Source: Streptomyces sp. S3(2020)
GTDB taxonomy: Bacteria > Actinomycetota > Actinomycetes > Streptomycetales > Streptomycetaceae
Assembly: GCF_013044505.1 (NCBI RefSeq)
Contig: NZ_JABERD010000005.1
Location: 59,708-123,707, forward strand
DNA: 64,000 nucleotides
Direction of reading: 5' to 3'
The translations under genes were made by a program, and so were the position numbers. Numbering within the stretch: position 1 is the first letter of the stretch; the number at the start of each line of letters is the position of its first letter. The notes under the pieces were generated by a model, which was not told the origin of the DNA, searched no databases, and saw only the letters and a program-made list of their open reading frames with translations. Below, one piece after another: positions 26,922-35,170 of the stretch.

Positions 26922-27629
26922 GTGGCTGAGGAGACCTTCCCAAGGACCGATGCGGACATGGTGAACGTCCTGCTGGTCGACGATCACCCGATGTTCCTCG
27001 AGGGACTGCGCGGAGTCTTCCTCCCCCAGGACGGCTTCCGTGTCGTCGGTGTGGCGACGTCCGCCGAAGAGGCGATCGCGCTGAGCGTCAGTACGTCCCC
27101 GCGGGTGGTGGTCCTCGATCTGGCACTGCCCGACGCCTCCGGTATCGAGGTCACCCGCCGGCTGCTCGACGACCGCCCGGACGTCAAGGTGCTGGTGCTG
27201 AGCATGTCGGACGACGATGACAACGTCCTCGCGGCCATGCGGGCCGGCGCCCACGGATATCTGGTCAAGGGCGCGGACCGGGAGGAGATCCTGACCGCGA
27301 TGCGCACCGTCGCACGCGGCGGGGCCGTCTTCAGCCCGCTGGTGGCCGGACGGCTGCGCACGTTCTTCGACTCGCTGGCCGCCGCGCCGGGCCGCAGTGC
27401 CTTCCCGGAGCTCACCCCGCGAGAGCTGGAGATCCTCGACCTGCTCGCCGGCGGACTCAACTACCGCCAGATCGCTCGCCACTTGACCATTTCGGACAAG
27501 ACGGTCCGCAACCACATCACCAATATCTTCACCAAGCTTCAGGTCAACGACCGCGCCCAGGCGATCGTCCGTGCCCGCAACGCGGGACTGGGCGCGGCCG
27601 CTCTCCCGCCCCCGGGCGTCCAGGGCTGA
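26922..27629 (+). CDS. NarL/FixJ-family response regulator
   Basis: A 235-residue regulator. A 12-residue leader precedes the receiver domain (VNVLLVDDHPMFLEGL; phospho-Asp in VVLDLALPD; Lys in YLVKGAD), and the LuxR-type DNA-binding domain is at about 165-225 (LTPRELEILDLLAGGLNYRQIA...DKTVRNHI). GTG 26922 lacks a ribosome-binding site, but a -10 element sits 7 bp upstream, which fits leaderless translation; ATG 26958 is the alternative start. It probably pairs with the divergent kinase and may regulate the shared promoter. Confidence 0.9.
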   Translation: MAEETFPRTDADMVNVLLVDDHPMFLEGLRGVFLPQDGFRVVGVATSAEEAIALSVSTSPRVVVLDLALPDASGIEVTRRLLDDRPDVKVLVLSMSDDDDNVLAAMRAGAHGYLVKGADREEILTAMRTVARGGAVFSPLVAGRLRTFFDSLAAAPGRSAFPELTPRELEILDLLAGGLNYRQIARHLTISDKTVRNHITNIFTKLQVNDRAQAIVRARNAGLGAAALPPPGVQG

Positions 27630-27937
27630 CCGGATTCCGAGCAGTACTGCCACGGCGACCTCCTCACGGAAACGTCTCCGTAGGCCAGCCTCCTGGGCCC
27701 GCACGCCCAGTCTCATGAGGCGCACAGCCCCTTTGTGTCCCGAGGCGAGGTCCCAGGTGTGCGGCGTGTCTGCCCCGCACTCGTCCCGCCCGCAGCAGGG
27801 ACGGGGAGAGGGGCGCCGGCTCAGGTGCCCGGGACAACGGGCCCCGCACGGTTGTGTCATGCCCCGCCGCTCCGAGCGCACAGCGCACACAGCGGCGAAC
27901 GGCAGTCCGTACACCGCCGTGCGAAGGAGGTATCACC
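27630..27937. other. Intergenic region before the monooxygenase gene
   Basis: No convincing gene is present in these 308 bases. One dyad stands out: ACGGAAACGTCTCCGT (27666-27681), a 16-bp palindrome with a single mismatched pair and LacI-like central ACGT. A strong AAGGAGG ribosome-binding site ends the region. Confidence 0.5.
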
Positions 27938-29158
27938 GTGACCGCGTATACAGCCCGTATCGGACGCGTTCCCGCTTCCACCCAACGCCCGTCACTGCTG
28001 GCCACGACACCGGTTCCCGCCAGGGCCGAGGAATGGCTCGACCGGATCGACGCCGTCGCGCCACTGATCCGGGAGCACCGGGACCAGGCCGAACGGGACC
28101 GCGTCACACCCGAGCCCGTCGTCAAGGCACTGTGCGAGGCCGGCGTCCACCGCATGTGGGTCAGCCGTGATTTCCGAGGTGGGCAGGTGAGTCTGGCCAC
28201 TGGCTCCGCGGTACTCCAGTACCTGGCACGGCTGGACGCCTCGGTCGCCTGGCAGATGGGAGTGCAGGGCGCGATCGGACGGCTGTCCGACTACCTCCCC
28301 GAACCGGCGGCCCGCGCGGTCTTCACGGACCACGACGGACTGGTTGTGGGCAATGTCCATCCGACGGGTCGGGCCCGCCGGGTCCCAGGCGGCTATCGGC
28401 TCACCGGCACCTGGGCGTTCGCCAGCGGTTCCGCGCACGCGCACTGGCTTGTCTGCTCGGCCACGGTCGAGGACGGGGACGAGGAGGCAGACACGGACCG
28501 GGACGAGGCCAAGGCCGCGACCCGACTGCTGTTCGTCCCCCGCGCGACGGCCAGGCTCCTCGACACGTGGCACTCCGTCGGCCTGCGCGGCACCGGAAGC
28601 ACTCACTTCGAGGTCGAAGACGCCTTCGTCCCGAACGAGTTCACCGTGGACGGAGCCGCACTGCTCCGTCCACCCCCGCGCCGTGCCTCGCGGGCGTACG
28701 ACATCGGCTACTACGACTTCGGCCCGTTCACGTCCGCATCCACCGCCCTGGGAATCGCCCAGGACTCCGTGGAGACGTTCCGCCGGCTGCTGTCCAAGGC
28801 GGGCGGCACCGTTGGCACCGTCGTACAGGCGGGCTTCGCACGGGCCGAGATGCGGGTACGCCGGGCCGGACTCCTGCTCGCGGACACGGCCAGGCGGGCA
28901 TCGGTACACGGCCAGGACGGCGGCGAACCGCTCAGCGCGCTCGTCAAGCTGACCGCGGCAACCGTCGCCGAGGACACCGCCGCGGCGGTCGACGCCGTCT
29001 ACGGCCTGGCCGGCTCACGTGCCGTGTACACGAGCGGCCGGCTCGAACGCTGCTTCCGCGACATCCATACGGCGGTCAAGCACATCACCTTGTCGCCGAC
29101 GCACTTCGAGACCGTCGGCCGGTATCTGCTCGCGGACGGCCCGGCGCTGCACCGCTGA
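27938..29158 (+). CDS. Acyl-CoA-dehydrogenase-fold flavin monooxygenase (oxygenase component)
   Basis: A 406-residue protein with the acyl-CoA dehydrogenase fold in the group that acts as reduced-flavin-dependent hydroxylases (HsaA/DszC/indole-acetate hydroxylase-like). Visible features are an N-terminal helical domain (APLIREHRDQAERDR), a beta domain with TGTWAFASGSAHAHW and VGLRGTGS, and a C-terminal four-helix part. The catalytic Glu of true acyl-CoA dehydrogenases is not evident. GTG 27938 follows AAGGAGG, a near-perfect ribosome-binding site, and is preferred over the longer frame to 27854. A flavin reductase encoded two genes downstream would supply reduced flavin, making a two-component monooxygenase. 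Confidence 0.83.
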   Translation: MTAYTARIGRVPASTQRPSLLATTPVPARAEEWLDRIDAVAPLIREHRDQAERDRVTPEPVVKALCEAGVHRMWVSRDFRGGQVSLATGSAVLQYLARLDASVAWQMGVQGAIGRLSDYLPEPAARAVFTDHDGLVVGNVHPTGRARRVPGGYRLTGTWAFASGSAHAHWLVCSATVEDGDEEADTDRDEAKAATRLLFVPRATARLLDTWHSVGLRGTGSTHFEVEDAFVPNEFTVDGAALLRPPPRRASRAYDIGYYDFGPFTSASTALGIAQDSVETFRRLLSKAGGTVGTVVQAGFARAEMRVRRAGLLLADTARRASVHGQDGGEPLSALVKLTAATVAEDTAAAVDAVYGLAGSRAVYTSGRLERCFRDIHTAVKHITLSPTHFETVGRYLLADGPALHR

Positions 29159-29234
29159 GGCTTCCCGACCGCCGTAAGCCCAAGTGAAGAGAACAAGCAA
29201 GAGCTCAAGGAAGAGAACCAGGAGAGGCACCGCC

Positions 29235-30380
29235 ATGCCTGACAACAGCACCCGGACCATGAAAGCCCTGCAACTGCTCGCTCCCCGCCAGACGGTCCTC
29301 GCGGAGGTTCCCGTCCCCAGGACCCCCTCCGACGGCCTTCTGCTGAAGACGAGGTGTGTGTCCATCTGCTCCACCGACATCTCGTTCTACGAAGGCCACC
29401 TCTACCCGTCGGAGTACCCCGTCATCCTGGGCCACGAGTACCTCGGAGAAGTCGTGGACATCGGGCCGCGGTTCACCGGTTCCGTGGACATCGCGGTCGG
29501 TGACAGGATCGTCTACTGGGGCCAGACCGACTTCGGCGGGTTCGCCCAGTACCGTTCGGTGCGGCCCGTGTTCTCGGGGGAGGCCAAGGAGGACCACTTC
29601 TGGGCGGATCGGAACTTCTTCGACGACCGCCGGGCGGCCGCCGTGAAGGTCCCGGACTCGCTCGGAGACCTGGAGGCGTCGTTCATCGAGCCCACCACGG
29701 GCGCGCTGCGGTCCCTGCTGACGCATCCGCCCAAGGTCGGTGACAAGGTGCTGATCCTCGGCACCGGCCCGATCGGCATCATCGCCGGAAGCGTCATCAA
29801 GCGCCTGTTCGCGCCCCACAGCGTGGTGTCGGTGGACGCCAACCCCCAGCGCAACGCGCACGCCGAGGAACACTTCGCCGAGCGGGCCCACCTCCCCGAT
29901 GAACTGGACAGGGACGTTCCGGAGAACACCTTCGACTACGTCTTCGACGCACTGCCCACGGTGAAGGTGACCGACCGCGAGAAGGACCCGCGTCGGCTCG
30001 CGATGCGCAAGCTGAAGCCCCGAGGCCAGTACGTCCTGTACGGCGCCTCGCAGGAGATGCAGCAGTTCGACACCTGGCTGATGCTCGCCAAAGGCCTCAA
30101 CATCAGCTCGGCGCCGTTCGACGTGACCAGTTTCCCGATGCACAGGACGGCCAACGTGATCGTCGCGGCGGCCCACATGCTGTCGGCGGGCATCGTGGAT
30201 GCCAAGGGACTGCTGTCCACCGTGTGCCCGTTCGACGACTACGGCCGGCTGGTGGACGTCCTGGCGAACTACCGGACGACGACGGACCTCAAGACCATCG
30301 TCGACTTCCGCACACCCGCACCGCCCCAGCGCGAACCGGATGTCAGGGGAGCAGACGTCCTGCAAGGGAGCTCACGGTGA
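29235..30380 (+). CDS. Zinc-type medium-chain dehydrogenase/reductase
   Basis: A 381-residue alcohol-dehydrogenase-like protein. The catalytic zinc site pattern is present: Cys in CVSICSTDISFYEG and GHEYLGEVVDIG. The Rossmann loop is VLILGTGPIGIIAGSV. The four-cysteine structural zinc loop of classical alcohol dehydrogenases is absent, and an acidic loop (FSGEAKEDHFW) replaces it. Start 29235 follows GGAGAGG. It sits between oxygenase and flavin reductase and overlaps the latter by GTGA, so the three enzymes are co-translated. It probably oxidises or reduces the product of the monooxygenase. Confidence 0.85.
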   Translation: MPDNSTRTMKALQLLAPRQTVLAEVPVPRTPSDGLLLKTRCVSICSTDISFYEGHLYPSEYPVILGHEYLGEVVDIGPRFTGSVDIAVGDRIVYWGQTDFGGFAQYRSVRPVFSGEAKEDHFWADRNFFDDRRAAAVKVPDSLGDLEASFIEPTTGALRSLLTHPPKVGDKVLILGTGPIGIIAGSVIKRLFAPHSVVSVDANPQRNAHAEEHFAERAHLPDELDRDVPENTFDYVFDALPTVKVTDREKDPRRLAMRKLKPRGQYVLYGASQEMQQFDTWLMLAKGLNISSAPFDVTSFPMHRTANVIVAAAHMLSAGIVDAKGLLSTVCPFDDYGRLVDVLANYRTTTDLKTIVDFRTPAPPQREPDVRGADVLQGSSR

Positions 30381-30889
30381 CCACCACCACGAGCACTCTC
30401 GACCGCCAGGCGTTCACGGGCACGATGGCCCGCGTCCCCGCCCCCGTGACGGTCACCACGACCGTCGACGGGACGGGGCGGCAATGGGGCTTCACCGCGA
30501 GCGCGTTCACCTCGCTGTCCCTGGAACCGCCGCTGATCCTGGTCTGCGTCGACAGAGCCGCGAGTGTGCACTGCGCCTTCGCGTCGGCCGAGCACTTCCT
30601 CGTCAACGTCCTGGCCAAACACCAGGCCGATGTGGCGGCCCGCTTCGCCGCCCGGGGAGCGGATCGCTTCACCGCGGGCGACACGGAGCCCTGCGAACTG
30701 GGGCTGCCGGGCCTGCCCGACGCCGCCCTACGAGTGGCCTGCCGGGTCCACGAGGTCCTCGACGGCGGCGACCACAGCATCCTCGTCGGCCATGTCGAAG
30801 CTACGTACACCAGTGCCCGAACGCCCCTGCTGTACTGCGACCGCACCTTCGACTACCCGGCACGCCTCGATCGAGTCGAGCACGGCTAG
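30377..30889 (+). CDS. Flavin reductase of a two-component monooxygenase
   Basis: A 170-residue FMN-binding split-barrel protein of the HpaC/HsaB/DszD-type flavin reductase family. The family pattern is clear: an N-terminal MARVPAPVTVTTT, then GFTASAFTSLSLEPPLILVCVD, HFLVNVLA and a late GHVEATY. It would use NAD(P)H to make reduced flavin for the oxygenase at 27938. Its GTG overlaps the dehydrogenase stop (30377-30380), and AAGGGAG lies upstream. It ends the operon and is convergent with the Imm1-like gene. Confidence 0.9.
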   Translation: MTTTTSTLDRQAFTGTMARVPAPVTVTTTVDGTGRQWGFTASAFTSLSLEPPLILVCVDRAASVHCAFASAEHFLVNVLAKHQADVAARFAARGADRFTAGDTEPCELGLPGLPDAALRVACRVHEVLDGGDHSILVGHVEATYTSARTPLLYCDRTFDYPARLDRVEHG

Positions 30890-30945
30890 ACAGCCTCACC
30901 AGGGCCCTCACCTCCGACGGATACCGCAACCGAGGTCGGCGAGGT

Positions 30946-31323
30946 TCAGCGATCGGCCGCCCAGCACGCGTCCGCAGGCCAGGAACCCGTGCTGATGAGG
31001 TGCGTGACGAGTCTGAACGCCTCGCCGACGGGGACGGTGTCTTCGTCCGGGTACTCGTCGTGCTGACCGTTGGAGAGGATGAACCCGGCGCTCGATCCCG
31101 CGGCTCTAGGGTCCACGGCATGCTCGCCGGGATCGTCCTCTCCGTCGAGCAGCACCACCATCGCCCGCTCGGTGTTCGTCACGAAAGCCAGTCGACGTCC
31201 GGACGAACTGGTGAACCATGTCTCGAGCCGCCCGCTGTCGATCCTCGCGCGAAGGGCCTCCGGCACCCTCTCGAACGGGACGGGGACGGGGCTGTCGTCA
31301 TCGATCACCCAGGATTCGATCAT
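30946..31323 (-). CDS. Imm1-like immunity-family protein (orphan)
   Basis: A 125-residue acidic protein that resembles the actinobacterial Imm1 immunity family: RLAFVTNTERAMVVLLDGEDDPGEHAVDP, then GFILSNGQHDEYPDEDTVP and a C-terminal WAADR. Such proteins normally neutralise a polymorphic toxin encoded just upstream, but no toxin gene is seen here; the upstream gene encodes a PIG-L deacetylase. ATG 31323 has no clear ribosome-binding site and lies only 13 bp after the PIG-L stop, so it may be coupled to that gene. The longer frame to 31398 overlaps PIG-L. It may be a relic or an 'orphan' defence against neighbours. Confidence 0.7.
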   Translation of the reverse strand: MIESWVIDDDSPVPVPFERVPEALRARIDSGRLETWFTSSSGRRLAFVTNTERAMVVLLDGEDDPGEHAVDPRAAGSSAGFILSNGQHDEYPDEDTVPVGEAFRLVTHLISTGSWPADACWAADR

Positions 31324-31336
31324 GAGGAAGGGCAGT

Positions 31337-32170
31337 TCAGCGCAGTCCGGCGAAGAGGTCGTTCTCGGGTACGGCCGCGCCGGTGGTGTCCTGGACACGT
31401 ACGAAGGTCTCCGTGCCCATCAGCTCACCGAACCTCTCCTTGCCCATCTTGAGGAAGAAGATGTTCTCGCCCTGGCTGGCGTGCGCGGCCAACGAGTCGA
31501 ACTTCTGGCCGCTGAACTCGAGGGTGTCCACCCAGGTGGTGATCTCGTCGTCGGGGAGGCCGATCTCGGCCAGCGCGGCGGCCTCGGCCGGATCCGGCTC
31601 CGGCATGTCCGGATGGAACTCGCGCATGAGCTCCCCGAACCGCCGCATCCCCGAACGGGGCATCGTGGTCCAGTACACCTTCGGCGTCAGCTCGGTCATC
31701 TCCAGCGCCGCCATGGTGATGCGGTGGGCCTGGATGTGATCGGGATGCCCGTAGAAGCCGTTCTCGTCGTAGGTGACGACCACGTCAGGCCGGTAGTGCC
31801 GCATGAGTTCCGCGAGTCGGGCCGCGCCTTCCTCCACGGGGGTCTGCCAGAAGGATCCGGGCGCGTCGTTGCTCGGCCAGCCCATCATCCCGGAGTCGGC
31901 ATAGTCCAGCGTCTCCAGATCGCTGACCTTCAGGACGCCACAGCTCGCCTCGAGTTCTCGACGGCGGAGCAAGGCGACCGCCGCCGGATCGTGCCCGGGA
32001 TCGCCCGGCTTGACACCCCCCGGTCCGTCACCGCAGCCGCCGTCGGTACACGTCACCAGAACGGTGCGGATGCCTTCCGCCGCATAGCGCGCGAGGACCC
32101 CTCCGGTTCCGGTGGCCTCGTCATCGGGGTGGGCGTGCACTGCCATGAGCGTCAAGGGCCGGTCAGTCAT
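31337..32170 (-). CDS. PIG-L/LmbE deacetylase (MshB/Mca-like)
   Basis: A 277-residue zinc-dependent N-acetyl-sugar amidase or conjugate amidase. AHPDDE (13-18) near the N-terminus and GHPDHIQAH in the middle are the zinc and catalytic motifs, and the length matches the Mca/MshB group of mycothiol metabolism. It could remove the acetyl group in mycothiol synthesis, cleave mycothiol S-conjugates during detoxification, or be a paralogue acting on another amino sugar; sequence alone does not decide. AGGAGG-like AGGAGGAC lies just upstream of the ATG. The Imm1-like gene follows on the same strand. Confidence 0.88.
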   Translation of the reverse strand: MTDRPLTLMAVHAHPDDEATGTGGVLARYAAEGIRTVLVTCTDGGCGDGPGGVKPGDPGHDPAAVALLRRRELEASCGVLKVSDLETLDYADSGMMGWPSNDAPGSFWQTPVEEGAARLAELMRHYRPDVVVTYDENGFYGHPDHIQAHRITMAALEMTELTPKVYWTTMPRSGMRRFGELMREFHPDMPEPDPAEAAALAEIGLPDDEITTWVDTLEFSGQKFDSLAAHASQGENIFFLKMGKERFGELMGTETFVRVQDTTGAAVPENDLFAGLR

Positions 32171-32645
32171 GAAAAGTCCTCCTGCGAAAATACATCGTGC
32201 TCCACGTAACGCGGCGGGGCGGGCGTACCGCTGATGAACCCCGGATCCTGGTGCGGCGGACGACCCTCAGGTCTCCGTGTCTCCCGCCTCCACGGCGCCG
32301 GCCCCTCAGTCGGTGCAACCGTGCCGACGGGACAGGCTGTTCCCGGCGCGGCCACTCGGATTCCGGATGCCGGCGTTTGAACGCGAACGAGATCGCGATC
32401 TCCATGGTGCCGTGATGTGGAATGCCCCGAACCCGCCCTCGCCGCCTCGGATCTGCACGTGGTGATGTGCTGTGCGATGTGCACTGTCACCTGTACGCGG
32501 TGCTGAGCTGCACTGTTCATCGGGGAGTCGAACCCCCGCGTTGCTCTTCACGCGCCAGGAGTGGGCTGGAAAACCGCCGGCCCTCGGTGTGTACACGCCT
32601 CCGAGGCTGCTACCTGCTCCACACCATCCCAGTTTGCCGGACTGC
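32171..32645. other. 475-bp gap between PIG-L and DIP1984 genes
   Basis: No supported protein gene. The middle holds the tRNA-like stretch described at 32521-32625, and the left end holds the promoter side of the PIG-L gene. Base composition is somewhat less GC-rich than the neighbouring genes. Confidence 0.55.
32521..32625 (-). other. tRNA-like remnant (T-arm plus D-arm-like sequence)
   Basis: On the minus strand GGGGGTTCGACTCCCC has the exact look of a tRNA T-arm (TTC-R-A loop, G/C stem). About 80 nt before it, GTGGAGCAGGTAGC resembles a D-arm of initiator-type tRNAs, and CCTCGG/CCGAGG could be an anticodon stem with an oversized loop. No matching 7-bp acceptor stem or CCA end is visible, so it is not an intact tRNA. 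It may be a decayed tRNA or an old integration site. Confidence 0.3.
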
Positions 32646-33116
32646 TCAGTCCAGCAGATCGGCCTCCCAGTTCGTGCGCTGGATCCGCACATCGACCTCG
32701 CGGATCTCCCGGGCGACGGCATCCGCCTCACCGCGCAGTCGGGCGACCGGAAGCGCGGAGAGCATCATCAGCTCGGACCGGAGCTGACGGCCGTATCCCC
32801 GCTCGCCCTGACCCGCCGCCGCGTCCGCCGCCGCGGTGAGCACGGAGTGACGCAACCGCAGGACGTCCCGGCGTGCGAGAGCGTCGGTGAGCGTGCCGTC
32901 CGGACCCATCTCCACGGTGGCGTTGGTCCGGTTGATCCGCCGGATCAACGTCTCCAGAGCGTCCAGCACCTCACCGGCCTCAGCCAGCAGCACAGCCGCG
33001 TCCTCGGCGGGCGTCTCGCCTTCCTGGTAGCGCGCACTGCCGACGACACGCGCCCGCAGCTGCTCTACACGGCGCGTCGCCTCCGCACGTTCCGCCAGCG
33101 CCTCAGCAAGCTTCAC
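32646..33116 (-). CDS. DIP1984-family protein
   Basis: A 156-residue, mostly helical protein of the DIP1984 (septicolysin-like) family. The pattern KLAEALAERAEATRRVEQLRAR, QEGETPAED, LIRRINRTN, LARRDVL and the C-terminal REIREVDVRIQRTNWEADLLD follows the family through its whole length. The molecular role of the family is not established. GTG 33116 is chosen because GGGGGAGGTGGGG lies directly upstream and the family starts at MKLAEAL; the frame runs further to 33179. Confidence 0.85.
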   Translation of the reverse strand: MKLAEALAERAEATRRVEQLRARVVGSARYQEGETPAEDAAVLLAEAGEVLDALETLIRRINRTNATVEMGPDGTLTDALARRDVLRLRHSVLTAAADAAAGQGERGYGRQLRSELMMLSALPVARLRGEADAVAREIREVDVRIQRTNWEADLLD

Positions 33117-33279
33117 TGTCCCCACCTCCCCCTCTATGAACCCGCACGAGTATACGAGCGCGAACCGGCTCATCCGCACCTGGATTTCGCTCCGCCACCG
33201 CGCTCACCAGCCACTAGAGAGAGTGGGCGGCCAAGGACGACGATCTGTACGAACTCGCCCGGTCGGTCCACCACGGCGA

Positions 33280-33322
33280 GGGGCCGCCCTTCCGCCCCTC
33301 CCCTGGCGAAATGGGCGGCCCC
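33280..33322. terminator. Long-loop inverted repeat downstream of the secreted protein gene
   Basis: GGGGCCGCCC and GGGCGGCCCC form perfect 10-bp arms around a 23-nt loop, just past the stop of the minus-strand gene that ends at 33347. It is a plausible terminator. Confidence 0.5.
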
Positions 33323-33346
33323 GGCTCTTTGCGGTGGCCGTGCCGG

Positions 33347-33970
33347 TCAGTACAGCTTGTTGACGGCGGTGGTCGTGGTCTTCTTGAAGGCGGACACGGG
33401 CGCGCTCTTGAAGTCGCCCATCTGTCCCCACTGCACGACGGTGACGGTCCTGCCGTCCCGCCCGACCGACAGCAGGGAGATGTCGTTGGCACCCCAGGAC
33501 GTCTCGGTGTGCACACCCCGGACGCGCGCGCCTTCCTCGACCGCCAGCTTGCCGTAGTCCCGGCCCTCGGCCTCGACATCGGGCGAGGCCGCCTCGGCAC
33601 GCTCGGCGCAGGTACGGATCAGGTCGTCGTAGTGCTTCGCGAGCGCCTTGGCCTGACCGGCCGTGCCCGTCACCACGGTCAACTGCACGGCAGTGGCGTC
33701 CAGGTCGGTCCGGAACGTGCGGTGCCGGTAGTCGTAGTCGAGCACACCTTCCGTGCTCACACAGAAACCGAGCTCCTCCGGGAACCCTTCCGTGACCGGC
33801 CCGGCCGTCCAGGACGACGACGGGTGCGGCGGCAGCTGGGACGCCGACAGGAACTTCGGCACGGCCGCCTTCGGCACGGCGCCGGCAACCGGAGCGGTCA
33901 GGACCGTGCCCGCCCCGAGGGCGGCGACGGCAAGTGCGGTGAGAGCGCTCATTCGGATGCGCATGGACAT
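33347..33970 (-). CDS. Secreted protein of unknown function
   Basis: A 207-residue exported protein. A Sec signal peptide (MSMRIRMSALTALAVAALG...AGA, about 1-31) precedes a ~175-residue domain with two Cys (in ELGFCVS and IRTCAERAE) likely to form a disulfide. Its pattern of alternating strands (AVQLTVVTG, DISLLSVGRDGRTVTVVQWGQMG) recalls the extracellular PknH-like sensor fold, but I cannot confirm it. GGGGGAA upstream of the ATG supports the start. It stands alone, with about 270 bp of upstream non-coding sequence. Confidence 0.8.
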   Translation of the reverse strand: MSMRIRMSALTALAVAALGAGTVLTAPVAGAVPKAAVPKFLSASQLPPHPSSSWTAGPVTEGFPEELGFCVSTEGVLDYDYRHRTFRTDLDATAVQLTVVTGTAGQAKALAKHYDDLIRTCAERAEAASPDVEAEGRDYGKLAVEEGARVRGVHTETSWGANDISLLSVGRDGRTVTVVQWGQMGDFKSAPVSAFKKTTTTAVNKLY

Positions 33971-34240
33971 GGGTGTTCCCCCGTGGACGAGTACGTGGAC
34001 ATGGATGCCGCGGCGAGGCCGGCTGGTCAGGCGGACCTCGTCGGTGCGACACCAAGAGCATCAGCGGTCACAGCCACCGGATGCAACCACCCACGGCCGA
34101 TCGGACACGATGGAACCATCCCAGCCCACCTGACCTGCACGTATATGCGGTGCCTGGGATGCCGTCCGGGTCGGGTGAGGGCGTACGAAGACGAGGAGAA
34201 CCCTTGGCAGCACTGCTTCCTCTGCCCCGGCGGGCTGGGT

Positions 34241-35170
34241 TTACCGCCCGGCCCGCCCCGTCACCGTCGTGTGCACCACATGCGCGGCGGCCACATCGAG
34301 GACCGCGTGCCCGGTGGACTTGAAGACGGTCAGCGCCTCGGGCGAGCGCCGCCCCGGGGCCTCACCGGACAGGACCGAGCCGAGGAGGGTGACCCGGCGT
34401 TCGGCCGGCAGATCCTGCAACTCGTGGGCGCCGGAGGGCGGCGGGGTCGTGGCGGCGCCGGCCCACTCGGTGAAGAGGTCGGCGTCCCGGACGGTCTCGG
34501 CGTCGAGTTCGGGACCGTGGGAGCCGCCGACGGAACTCACGTGGGTGCCCGGAGCCAGCCAGGCGCGACGCACGACGGGACGGGTGGCGCCGGTGCAGCA
34601 GTACACCGTCGCGGCCTGGCGTACGGCGTCCTCGATGTCCGGCGTCGCCCGTCCCTCGGGGTGCGGTGCCGCGGTCGCTCGGGCCGCCTCCGGGTCGCGG
34701 CCCGCGACGGTGACGGGAACGTCGGGCCGGAGCACGGCGAGCAGGGAGACCTGCGCGCGGGCCTGGGCGCCGGTGCCGACCACCACGACCGGGCCGGGCC
34801 CGGCGAGGGCCAGGGCGCTGTGTGTGGCGGACGCTGCGGTGCGCCAGGCCGTGATCGGCTCGGCGTCCAGGACCGCCAGCGGCCTGCCGTCCTCGGGGTC
34901 GAACAGGACGACCACACCCTGGTGGCTGCTGCGGCCAGGATGTTCGGGGTCGCGGAAGACCGACACGAGTTTCGCCGCGAGGCCGAGGCCGGGGACGTAT
35001 CCGGGCATGGCGCCGAGGAGCCCGTCGGGGGTGAAGGCGGCGGTCCGCGCCGGAGCGGACGCCCGGTCCTGGGCCACGGCGACGAGGGCCTCGCAGACGG
35101 CGGTCATCAGCCGGTTCGGGTCGAGGGCGGCGAGGGTGGCGGCCCGGTCGAGGACGAGGATGTCGCTCAC
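34241..35170 (-). CDS. Ornithine cyclodeaminase/mu-crystallin family protein
   Basis: A 309-residue NAD(P)-dependent enzyme. The substrate-binding N-terminal part contains the AAKLVSVFRDPEHPGRSSHQG region, and the Rossmann motif is VVVVGTGAQARAQ, followed by the family's TVYCCTGATRPV segment. Family members deaminate ornithine to proline, dehydrogenate alanine, or reduce cyclic ketimines; the specific substrate is unknown. GTG 35170 has AGGAGG 7 bp upstream and overlaps the IclR stop (GTGA), so both genes form one operon. Together with the divergent peptidase and amidohydrolase it suggests use of a modified amino acid or dipeptide. Confidence 0.87.
   Translation of the reverse strand: MSDILVLDRAATLAALDPNRLMTAVCEALVAVAQDRASAPARTAAFTPDGLLGAMPGYVPGLGLAAKLVSVFRDPEHPGRSSHQGVVVLFDPEDGRPLAVLDAEPITAWRTAASATHSALALAGPGPVVVVGTGAQARAQVSLLAVLRPDVPVTVAGRDPEAARATAAPHPEGRATPDIEDAVRQAATVYCCTGATRPVVRRAWLAPGTHVSSVGGSHGPELDAETVRDADLFTEWAGAATTPPPSGAHELQDLPAERRVTLLGSVLSGEAPGRRSPEALTVFKSTGHAVLDVAAAHVVHTTVTGRAGR

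Noticed and set aside
32163..32405. Short minus-strand frame upstream of the PIG-L gene
   Set aside because: It has no ribosome-binding site, overlaps the PIG-L start, and its Arg-rich composition looks non-coding.
33973..34240. A possible short plus-strand gene with Cys pairs (CLGCRPGRVRAYEDEENP)
   Set aside because: No clear start signal and no defined end of its own; the frame runs on into the antisense of the cyclodeaminase gene.
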